From: an uncultured Prevotellaceae bacterium
Lineage (GTDB): Bacteria; Bacteroidota; Bacteroidia; Bacteroidales; Bacteroidaceae
Direction of reading: 5' to 3'
DNA: 9,329 bases
Assembly: GCA_900315105.1 (NCBI GenBank)
Contig: OMXX01000126.1
Location: 1 to 9,329, forward strand
Position numbers and translations under genes: made by a program. Under the pieces are notes generated by a model. It was not told the origin of the DNA. It saw only the letters and a list, made by a program, of their open reading frames with translations, and searched no databases. This document shows, piece after piece, positions 1-6,485 of the stretch. Numbering within the stretch: the stretch's first letter is position 1; every line of letters begins with the position of its first letter.

Positions 1-51
1 TGCTTGCGCCGATGGTACTGCAATGCAATGCGGGAGAGTAGGTAGCCGCCT
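1..51 (+). rRNA. rrf: 5S ribosomal RNA, 3' end (partial)
   Basis: This is the last part of a 5S rRNA cut by the window edge. The segment GCGCCGATGGTACTGC followed by GGGAGAGTAGG and a terminal GCCGCC is the conserved 3' half of bacterial 5S rRNA: the loop E/helix IV region and the 3' strand of helix I. The exact 3' end is uncertain by a few bases. A terminator follows immediately, so this is the end of an rRNA operon whose 16S and 23S genes should lie to the left. Confidence 0.93.
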
Positions 52-64
52 CCTTTCAAAGACA

Positions 65-101
65 GAGAGCTTCAGAATGATTGTTCTGAGGCTCTTTTTT
101 T
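65..101 (+). terminator. Intrinsic terminator of the rRNA operon
   Basis: Bases 66-77 (AGAGCTTCAGAA) pair with 84-95 (TTCTGAGGCTCT) in a 12-bp stem with one G-U pair and a 6-nt loop. A run of seven T (95-101) follows. Its place about 15 nt after the 5S end fits rRNA operon termination. Confidence 0.93.
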
Positions 102-278
102 GTGTTGCCTTTTTCGGAAAACTGAAGAAATTGGATAGTTTGGATATTTTGGAAATGGAAGTTCCTCTAGATTTTCTGGAGAGTCATGATAAGCTTGAAT
201 TTATAGGTTGACTGTTAATTTTTTTTAATTTTAATACTGATTTGATAATATTCTGCAATTTTTATGCAATAAAATGTT

Positions 279-286
279 TATTTTTG
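279..286 (+). promoter_or_regulatory. Bacteroides-type -7 box for the receptor gene
   Basis: TATTTTTG matches the TAnnTTTG -7 consensus of the primary Bacteroidota sigma factor exactly. No good -33 TTTG lies at the usual 19-21 nt spacing; TCTG at 252-255 is 23 nt away. The DNA upstream (about 210-270) is very AT-rich, with a T8 run. Transcription would start near 293-296, giving a leader of about 25 nt before the GTG start at 319. The 102-278 stretch between the rRNA terminator and this box shows no gene. Confidence 0.6.
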
Positions 287-318
287 CATATGATTTATAG
301 TAGTAAATAAAAAGGAAC

Positions 319-3300
319 GTGGTAAAAAAAATAAAGATTACGAAAACATTGAAGAAACATTTGTCGTTTTTCTTCTTTATGATGGTTGCCCAACAGAATG
401 TTGGAGCTCAGGATTTCTTTTCCTCTGCTTCTGATTTCGCTCGTTTGTATGTTGGGTCGGTGGAACCGCAGTATCAGATGGCGTTGTGGCAGGATATACC
501 ATACTATAAGGAGAATACTGATGTGTATAAAGGGCGGATATGCTATTACGGCGTGGTATATGACAACGTGAAGTTGCGCTTTGATGAGTATAAGCAGCAG
601 GTGGCGGTCCTGTCGCCTGTTGGTAATGTATTTTGTTTGCCTGAACAGCAGCATATCGACTGGTTCGAGATGGATGGTCACAGGTATGTGCGTGATCCTG
701 AGAATAGCTCGCGATATGCAGCTCTGTTGTTTGATGGCAGTATCAGAGGTATACGCCTCTATCATACTGTTTGGAAGGTGTATGGCGGTGATACTCCTGT
801 GGGTAAGACTTTCCTCAAGGTGCTCAAAACCAACGAGCATTTCACACTCGTCACTCCTGATGGAGAGTTGCATCATGTGAAGTCTGCTTCAGATGTTGCA
901 AAACTATTCCCGGATCAGAAAACACGGATAAAACAGTTTGTAAAGCAAAACAACCTCTCGTTTGCGAAGGTGGAAAGGGAGAAAAATTTAGCAAAGTTAG
1001 TAGAAAACATCCACTCCCAACTCCCTGCCCTTTCCTCATACGAAGGTGTTAAGTCGGTAGGTGAAGTTTCGTCACGAGATAAGAAAAATATAACTTATAA
1101 TGAATCTCCATCGTCAAAAAAGGTAACAACACCAATTATCCGACCAGAGGAGGCGATAGGGGATACCGCTCTTATTTCAGGCATTCCTGTCCTTGATGCC
1201 GTAATGGCCGTATCACCATCTTCTTCTACTTCTTCCACTTCTTCTTCCACTTCACGGGCAAAGACATATATTGTGCCGGGAGTGAAGATGGCGATAGCAA
1301 GTATTGCCGATGATCAGGAACTTGCCGAGATTGTGGTGATAGGCGGTAGGCAGTCGGCTGTGAGGAATACAATCATGGGGTCTGAGAAATTCAAGCCTCA
1401 GTTGCTGAAGAACATACCATCTGCATTTGGAGAGTCGGATATCATGAAGATAGCCCTCACCCTTCCTGGTGTTACCTCTGTTGGAGAGGCGTCGAGCGGA
1501 ATAAACGTGCGTGGCGGTGCTACTGACCAGAACCTTATTCTCTTCAATGGCGGAACGGTGTATAATCCATCGCATCTTTTTGGTCTCTTCACTTCTTTCA
1601 ACTCCGATATGGTGGAGGATGTGGAGCTATTCAAGGCAAGCATTCCTGCGCAGTATGGAGGTCGTATCAGCAGTGTGATGACTGTAACGTCGAAGGAGGC
1701 GAATATGCAGAAACTTACAGGTTCGGCAAGCATTGGTGTGCTGACTAGCAAGGCGAACCTTGAGATTCCTATCGTCAAGGAACATGTATCGCTGTTGCTT
1801 AATGGTCGTACTACATATAGCGACTGGATATTGAAGAAACTGCCTGAGAAGAGCGGCTATAGAAACGGCTCTGCAAACTTCTACGACTTTGGCGGAGTGC
1901 TAACGGTGAAATTGAGTAGTCTGCATAAACTCAAGATCAACGGCTATGTTAGTAAGGATAAATTCGCATTCAGTAGTGACGACAATTACGACTACGTAAA
2001 CCGTAATCTGTCGGCGGAGTGGCGTTCCATCATCAATGAGAAGGTGACGGGAAACTTATCAGTCGGCATGGATCATTATGACTACTATAACGAGGATCTC
2101 AGAACCTATTATGGGGCAGCGCGTTTGAGTTTTGCCATTGATATGCTATGGGCAAAGCTGAATATTCGTCATCGTCTTGGAGAGAAGACAAGTTTCACCT
2201 ACGGTCTTAACGTCCAGCATTATGATGTGATGGCTGGCAAATACGAGCCTATAGGAGAATCGGAAGTAATCCCCGACAGATTGGAGAATGACAAGGCGCT
2301 TGAGAGTGCTGCCTATGTGGATTACGAACAGAAGTTTGGTGAGAAACTGACGGTGTTGGCTGGTTTGAGATATTCCATGTTCAACTCGCTCGGTCCTCGT
2401 ACCTCCAACTACTATTCGTCTGAGGAATTGCCTTCTGAGAACACACTTATAGAATCGCGTCGCGAGTCTGGTGTCGTGAAGACCTACAACTCACCAGAGT
2501 TCAGACTGTCTTGCCTATATTCATTGAAGGACAACCTCTCCCTGAAGGCAGGATTCAACACTATGACGCAGTATATCCACAAGGTGTCAAATTCAACAAT
2601 CATGTCACCTACCGATATTTGGAAACTCTCTGACCTTAACATCAAGCCACAACATGGTTGGCAGGTTTCTACAGGTGTTTATTATGAAACGACAGACAAG
2701 GATTATGAACTGTCAGCTGAGGTCTATTACAAGAAGATGTCTGACTACCTGAGCTATCGTAATTCGGCTGTGTTGCTTATGAACCATCACCTTGAAACCG
2801 ATGTTATCTCAACCAATGGTAAGGCATACGGTGTGGAGTTGCAGGTGAAGAAACCATTTGGAAAATTGAACGGATGGCTAAGCTACACCTATTCGCGCAC
2901 GTTCCTTCGTCAGGAGGACGGACGCGTGACAGTGCCTGTGAATAACGGAGAGTGGTTCCCGTCAGAGTATGACCGTCCTCATGAGGTCAAGGCTGTGCTC
3001 AACTACAAGTTTACGGAGAGATACAGTTTCTCTGGCAACTTCAACTATGCCACAGGCCGACCAACCACCATTCCTGCGGGCAAATACTATAGTAATCGTC
3101 TGGGTGTATTCCTGCCTTACTACATGGAGCGCAATGGCTATCGCATTCCTGACTATATGCGTTGTGACTTGGCATTCAACATCGAGCCGACGCATAAGCT
3201 CATATCATTCCTGCACACATCGTTCTCTATCGGCGTGTATAATGCACTTGCCCGAAGGAATGCGTATAACATATACTATGTAACCGAAGGCGATAAAACG

Positions 3301-3369
3301 CAGGGCTATAAACTCTCTGTGTTTGGATCGGCAATACCTTACGTCTCACTCAATATTCGATTCAATTAA
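319..3369 (+). CDS. TonB-dependent outer-membrane receptor with N-terminal extra domain
   Basis: A 1016-residue outer-membrane active transporter that takes up an unknown substrate using TonB energy. Residues 1-30 are a signal peptide (basic start, FFFFMM core, cleavage near VGAQ). Residues about 40-215 form an extra soluble domain (YKG.I.Y.GV.YDNV, then a SA.DVAKLFPD..T.IKQF segment) that resembles stand-alone Bacteroidota proteins of unknown function. A variable linker ends in a Ser/Thr tract at 299-311. LAEIVVIGG (335-343) looks like the TonB box, the plug covers about 344-461 with INVRGG at 395-400, and the rest is a beta-barrel ending in IRFN. The start is GTG: the frame has a stop at 304-306 and no ATG before the signal peptide. 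The carboxypeptidase-like domain usual at this N-terminus is not evident. The DUF4249 gene follows after 2 nt. The receptor call is firm; the substrate is unknown. Confidence 0.93.
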   Translation: MVKKIKITKTLKKHLSFFFFMMVAQQNVGAQDFFSSASDFARLYVGSVEPQYQMALWQDIPYYKENTDVYKGRICYYGVVYDNVKLRFDEYKQQVAVLSPVGNVFCLPEQQHIDWFEMDGHRYVRDPENSSRYAALLFDGSIRGIRLYHTVWKVYGGDTPVGKTFLKVLKTNEHFTLVTPDGELHHVKSASDVAKLFPDQKTRIKQFVKQNNLSFAKVEREKNLAKLVENIHSQLPALSSYEGVKSVGEVSSRDKKNITYNESPSSKKVTTPIIRPEEAIGDTALISGIPVLDAVMAVSPSSSTSSTSSSTSRAKTYIVPGVKMAIASIADDQELAEIVVIGGRQSAVRNTIMGSEKFKPQLLKNIPSAFGESDIMKIALTLPGVTSVGEASSGINVRGGATDQNLILFNGGTVYNPSHLFGLFTSFNSDMVEDVELFKASIPAQYGGRISSVMTVTSKEANMQKLTGSASIGVLTSKANLEIPIVKEHVSLLLNGRTTYSDWILKKLPEKSGYRNGSANFYDFGGVLTVKLSSLHKLKINGYVSKDKFAFSSDDNYDYVNRNLSAEWRSIINEKVTGNLSVGMDHYDYYNEDLRTYYGAARLSFAIDMLWAKLNIRHRLGEKTSFTYGLNVQHYDVMAGKYEPIGESEVIPDRLENDKALESAAYVDYEQKFGEKLTVLAGLRYSMFNSLGPRTSNYYSSEELPSENTLIESRRESGVVKTYNSPEFRLSCLYSLKDNLSLKAGFNTMTQYIHKVSNSTIMSPTDIWKLSDLNIKPQHGWQVSTGVYYETTDKDYELSAEVYYKKMSDYLSYRNSAVLLMNHHLETDVISTNGKAYGVELQVKKPFGKLNGWLSYTYSRTFLRQEDGRVTVPVNNGEWFPSEYDRPHEVKAVLNYKFTERYSFSGNFNYATGRPTTIPAGKYYSNRLGVFLPYYMERNGYRIPDYMRCDLAFNIEPTHKLISFLHTSFSIGVYNALARRNAYNIYYVTEGDKTQGYKLSVFGSAIPYVSLNIRFN

Positions 3370-3371
3370 GC

Positions 3372-4601
3372 ATGAATAAGATATCAATGTCCATAAAGAA
3401 TATTCTGTCAGTTATAGGCTGTCTTTTTCTGATGACAGGATGCGTGGAGGAGTATGAGGCAGAGTTGCCCGAGAGCGAAACGCATTTGCTTGTTGTAAAC
3501 GGAACGATAAGTTCCGGATATAGTCAATTCCATCTTTCTTGGTCAGAACCGCTCGAGAACGCAAATAAAGGCAAGGACAGAAAATCATATTCCATAGAAG
3601 ATGTCAAACCTGTAGAGCATGCCGTAGTGACAATCCACGGTACCGACGGTTCTGAGTATAAATGTACGGATGACGGGGCGGAATATGGATATCCCACGGG
3701 TATCTATTCCTGCTATATGCCGATGCTGAACCCCGATGTGTCATATTATGTTATTATCAAATGCAATGAAGGGACTTATCGTTCCACTCCTGAGAAACCG
3801 ATACGCACCCCCGATATCGAAGCCTTGGAGTATTTTCAGAAGGACTCGTTGTCAGATGTTGAGGTACTGTTGACAACGGCTGACCCCGATAATCCTGACA
3901 AGACATCATACTTCACATGGGATTATAAGGAAACGTGGGAGATACGACCAACCCGCACCACGTCTATCTATTTCGACATAGAAACCATGACCAGGAAATA
4001 TATGACGAAAGACAGACAGTATCCGAAACGCGGATGGAAATTCGGGCGTAATGAAATCATCCTCGCCGGGTCAACCATTCATTATGCAGGCGGCAGGATG
4101 TCCAAATACCAGTTGCTTGATATCCCACGCGATGATGAACGCGTATCATGGTACTATTGCTTCGACTTGACGCAGCGCGCCATAAGCAAGGCTGAATACG
4201 AATATGAGTTAGCCTGCCGTCAGGCTGGATGGGAGATGGGCGGACTATTCACCCCTCAGCCGTCATCCTTCCCAACCAATATCCGATGCACCACATCGTC
4301 GAACAGGGTTATAGGCTACGTTGGATGTTCTCTGAATACTATCTGGACGCGAATGTATATCGACTGCACAAAGATCAGCAGGATTCTCCCCAAACCGAAC
4401 AAACTGAAGAAACTCGACGATTGCCAAGAAGTTGATTGTATGAGAATGACGCAGGAGGGCAAGGTGCTCTACGACTGGAATGATGGTAGGCAGGCAATGC
4501 AGCCATTGGTCACCCTCTGGGGCGAACCCGAGGATTTTGATGTCCGCCTGCGAGGCGCAACAACTGAGAAACCATATTATATGCCGCCATTTGATGAATA
4601 G
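3372..4601 (+). CDS. DUF4249-family lipoprotein, TonB receptor partner
   Basis: A 409-residue lipoprotein. The signal sequence ends in the lipobox LMTGC, so lipidation should fall on Cys24. The residues after it (VEEYE) are acidic at +2 and +3, which resembles the Bacteroidota lipoprotein export signal and suggests display on the cell surface. LLVVNGTIS near residue 40, a beta-rich extracellular-like body, and the FTPQPSSFPTNIR...GYVG block (from residue 293) are typical of DUF4249 (PF14054). Members of this family commonly sit beside TonB-dependent receptors and are presumed to help them bind a ligand; the ligands are unknown. The gene starts 2 nt after the receptor stop, so the two are almost certainly co-transcribed. 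The ATG at 3387 (residue 6) is a possible alternative start that would keep the signal peptide. Confidence 0.9.
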   Translation: MNKISMSIKNILSVIGCLFLMTGCVEEYEAELPESETHLLVVNGTISSGYSQFHLSWSEPLENANKGKDRKSYSIEDVKPVEHAVVTIHGTDGSEYKCTDDGAEYGYPTGIYSCYMPMLNPDVSYYVIIKCNEGTYRSTPEKPIRTPDIEALEYFQKDSLSDVEVLLTTADPDNPDKTSYFTWDYKETWEIRPTRTTSIYFDIETMTRKYMTKDRQYPKRGWKFGRNEIILAGSTIHYAGGRMSKYQLLDIPRDDERVSWYYCFDLTQRAISKAEYEYELACRQAGWEMGGLFTPQPSSFPTNIRCTTSSNRVIGYVGCSLNTIWTRMYIDCTKISRILPKPNKLKKLDDCQEVDCMRMTQEGKVLYDWNDGRQAMQPLVTLWGEPEDFDVRLRGATTEKPYYMPPFDE

Positions 4602-4680
4602 ACCCCCTCTGTCCCCCTGCTTAGAAGACCCCCTCGATCCCCCTGCTTAGAAGACCCCCTCGATCCCCCTGCTTAGGGGG
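4601..4680. repeat. Three 26-bp tandem repeats ending in a GC-rich hairpin
   Basis: Units at 4601-4626, 4627-4652 and 4653-4676 share GACCCCCT followed by CCCCCTGCTTAG. Copies 2 and 3 are identical where they overlap, while copy 1 has TGT for CGA in the middle. The first base is the last base of the DUF4249 TAG stop codon. At the end, CCCCCT (4665-4670) pairs with AGGGGG (4675-4680) around a GCTT loop. No T-tract follows, so it is not a standard terminator. Confidence 0.88.
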
Positions 4681-4683
4681 AGG

Positions 4684-4784
4684 GAGGTTAGAGGGTAGGG
4701 GGTAGGGGTTAGAGTTGAGGGGTTAGAGTTGAGTGGTTAGAGTTGAGGGGTTAGAGTTTAGGGGTTAGAGTTTAGAGGTTAGAG
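4684..4784. repeat. G-rich heptamer array (GGGGTTA / GAGTTGA)
   Basis: Fourteen consecutive 7-bp units run from 4684 to 4781, most fitting G(A/G/T)G(G/T)(T/G)(T/G)A. From 4705 they alternate GGGGTTA and GAGTT(G/T)A, giving a 14-bp higher-order unit. The left part, together with 4676-4680, has five G-runs (4676-4680, 4682-4684, 4693-4695, 4698-4702, 4705-4708) and could form a G-quadruplex on the + strand, although one loop is 8 nt. Confidence 0.87.
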
Positions 4785-4798
4785 CCTTAATCCTTCCA

Positions 4799-4894
4799 AC
4801 TTTATTCGCAAGCTCATCAGCTTCGCAGTTCCCCTTTACCCTTTATACTTTATTCGCAAGCTCATCAGCTTCGCAGTTCCCCTTTACCCTTTAC
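4799..4894. repeat. 48-bp tandem duplication with internal hairpin
   Basis: Copies at 4799-4846 and 4847-4894 match at 47 of 48 positions, differing only at the last base. Each holds AAGCT-CATC-AGCTT (4810-4823 in copy 1), a 5-bp hairpin extended by GC/GC across a bulged C. Each copy ends in CTTTACC/CTTTAT heptamer sequence that merges into the next array. Confidence 0.92.
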
Positions 4895-4930
4895 ACTTTA
4901 TACTTTATACTTTACCCTTTACCCTTTAAA
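4882..4930. repeat. Heptamer array CTTTACC / CTTTATA, seven units
   Basis: Seven contiguous units run CTTTACC, CTTTACA, CTTTATA, CTTTATA, CTTTACC, CTTTACC, CTTTAAA. The array ends 17 bp before the ATG of the next gene, so it would lie in that gene's leader or promoter region. The first units overlap the second 48-bp copy. Confidence 0.9.
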
Positions 4931-4947
4931 ACCTTAGACTTAAAAAA

Positions 4948-6225
4948 ATGAAAAGAATATTATCACTTATAGCGACAATGATGCTGACACTCGGCACCCT
5001 TGCTGCGAATATCGAGACCGACCGCTCATGGTATCTTGCCGGAGAGGCGATGAAGGTAAGCGTAACCACCGACAATGCGCTGATAGCATACGCAGAACTA
5101 TGCGATACGTATAGTCTGGTGGCTGGCGCAGTTATCGGTCTTGCGGAGGGAAAGGGAACAGAAACCATCGAACTGCCCTCCAATATGCATAGTGGATACT
5201 ATGTGCTGTCGGTCTATACCCGTGACAACGCCAATGTGTCACGCAAGTTGGTGGCTGTCGTCAACCCTCTTCGCAGTAGTGCGGACGACGATATAGAATG
5301 GGTACAGATCACAGATTCCGACTCGTTAAGCTATTCCGCAACCATCGCAGGCGAAAGCCTCACCGCAGCCGCCATGACCGATGAGAAAGATGTTGACGTG
5401 CGTGAGACAGAAGGCCATATCATCAAGGCGCGAGTCACTAATGCCTACCGAGGCGTCACCTATAAGAGCCATCAGATACACCCCTCACTCGGCATAGTGG
5501 GCAAGCAAGTGCACTATTTCGAGGGAAAGATGGTCAACGACACCACCGCCGTGTTCTACACCTACGGCCTTCACGGCAAGCAGCCGCTCGTACTCTCGGC
5601 AGCCACCTACACAGGCGTCAGTCTGCCCATAGAGATGATAAGTCCGTTTGCCAGCCTTCTCCCCAAGCAACTCCCGCACCTCGTGTTCCACTACCGTCGC
5701 AGCGAGGTAGAGGCACGATCCATGGAGATGCAGCGCCATCAGATAGCCATCGCCCCAGCCAAGAAAGAACTGCAATTAGGATATTATGAAAATGCGGCAG
5801 CCGAGGAAGGCGTACCAATGGACTACGACAACACCCTGTTTGGCGAGCATCCCGACCTCACCTACAACCTCGACGAATACCGTCAGTTCCTCACCGTGCG
5901 CGAAGTGCTCCTGGAGTACATCAGCTGTGTGCAGCGCACAAAGGTCGATGGCGTACCGCAGCTCATGGTACGCGACGAGCAAGGCAACTACGACAGTTCA
6001 TGGCCGGCCATGGTCTTCATCGACGGCATGCCCGTCATCGATGTTGACCGACTGTTGAACTACGATGCCCGTCGCATTCACTATGTCAACATCTTCCGCA
6101 ACAACTACACGTTCGGCAACGGCGTATACAGAGGCATCGTGTCGTTCATCTCGCGTTCCGGCCGACTGACCAACTACCCCACGGAACCAAATACGCAGTA
6201 TGTGGTATATGAATTTCCCGAATAA
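4948..6225 (+). CDS. Secreted MG2-like / plug-like protein of the receptor cluster
   Basis: A 425-residue exported protein of uncertain function. The signal peptide covers residues 1-20 (cleavage after LAA). The mature start IETDRSWYLAGEAMKVSV (22-39) and SGYYVLSVYTR (82-92) resemble the macroglobulin MG2-type domain of Bacteroidota proteins that read 'TDK..Y..GD...' and 'SGYY.L.AYT'. The C-terminal block at 353-405 (PAMVFIDGMPV...IHYVNIFRN...GVYRGIVSFISRSG) looks like the TonB-receptor plug motif, although no barrel follows. MG2-like relatives I recall are often longer, about 800 residues, so this may be a compact form. There is no clear ribosome site, only an A-rich AAAAAAA before ATG. It follows DUF4249 across a 346-bp repeat region and is closed by its own terminator. 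A third component of the receptor complex is inferred, not shown. Confidence 0.72.
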   Translation: MKRILSLIATMMLTLGTLAANIETDRSWYLAGEAMKVSVTTDNALIAYAELCDTYSLVAGAVIGLAEGKGTETIELPSNMHSGYYVLSVYTRDNANVSRKLVAVVNPLRSSADDDIEWVQITDSDSLSYSATIAGESLTAAAMTDEKDVDVRETEGHIIKARVTNAYRGVTYKSHQIHPSLGIVGKQVHYFEGKMVNDTTAVFYTYGLHGKQPLVLSAATYTGVSLPIEMISPFASLLPKQLPHLVFHYRRSEVEARSMEMQRHQIAIAPAKKELQLGYYENAAAEEGVPMDYDNTLFGEHPDLTYNLDEYRQFLTVREVLLEYISCVQRTKVDGVPQLMVRDEQGNYDSSWPAMVFIDGMPVIDVDRLLNYDARRIHYVNIFRNNYTFGNGVYRGIVSFISRSGRLTNYPTEPNTQYVVYEFPE

Positions 6226-6270
6226 AAGAGTAAAGGCAGAAGACATTAGTCCTCTGCCTTTCTCTTTTTT
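6226..6270 (+). terminator. Intrinsic terminator after the receptor cluster
   Basis: The long stem pairs 6232-6243 (AAAGGCAGAAGA) with 6250-6261 (TCCTCTGCCTTT), with one A-C mismatch and a 6-nt loop. AAGAG (6226-6230) and CTCTT (6262-6266) extend it past a bulged T. The T-run covers 6265-6270. It begins right after the TAA stop at 6223-6225 and separates this cluster from ftsZ. Confidence 0.92.
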
Positions 6271-6310
6271 AAAATTGCAAGGCTTGCAAAACAATTTTTT
6301 CGGTTAAGGA

Positions 6311-6342
6311 CTTGGAAGTGTCGGGAAAGTTGTGTAATTTTG
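6311..6342 (+). promoter_or_regulatory. Bacteroides-type promoter of the ftsZ homologue
   Basis: The -7 box TAATTTTG (6335-6342) is an exact TAnnTTTG match. CTTG at 6311-6314 fits the -33 TTTG box with one mismatch at the expected 20-nt spacing. Transcription would start near 6349-6352, leaving a leader of about 135 nt before the ATG at 6486. Confidence 0.8.
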
Positions 6343-6349
6343 CACTCGC

Positions 6350-6485
6350 AAATCAGAGACGGGCACCAGCCCTTATGAATCTAGGCTTACGCCGCTCTTT
6401 TATTAAAAGACGCTCAAACGTGCGAGGATGCTTTGCACGTTGCAGTTGAAAATAAACTTCGTTTTTTGACTTTCAATTATTCAGA
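6350..6485 (+). promoter_or_regulatory. Structured 5' leader of the ftsZ homologue
   Basis: The untranslated leader contains four possible hairpins in series: GGGC/GCCC (6361-6364 with 6369-6372); TCTTTT/AAAAGA around ATT (about 6396-6410); a perfect 7-bp AACGTGC/GCACGTT (6417-6423 with 6435-6441) with an 11-nt loop; and TTGAAA/TTTCAA (6446-6451 with 6471-6476) ending 9 nt before the ATG. No known riboswitch class was recognised, and no Shine-Dalgarno site is visible. Role unknown. Confidence 0.5.

Noticed and set aside
23..211. 62-codon open frame on the + strand
   Set aside because: It overlaps the 5S rRNA end and the rRNA terminator hairpin, and its composition is not protein-like.
295..876. 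193-codon minus-strand open frame
   Set aside because: It is antisense to the receptor's signal peptide and N-terminal domain, shows no family resemblance, and would run through the receptor promoter.
972..1035. Inverted repeat GGAAAGGG / CCCTTTCC in the receptor linker
   Set aside because: Only 8 bp with a spacer of nearly 50 bp, inside coding DNA; this is expected by chance and not strong enough to call.
4665..4680. Intrinsic terminator after the DUF4249 gene
   Set aside because: The CCCCCT/AGGGGG hairpin is followed by G-rich DNA instead of a T-run.
4684..4784. Telomere-like GGGGTTAG sequence
   Set aside because: It resembles eukaryotic telomere repeats only superficially. Units vary, and the array is short and flanked by bacterial genes.
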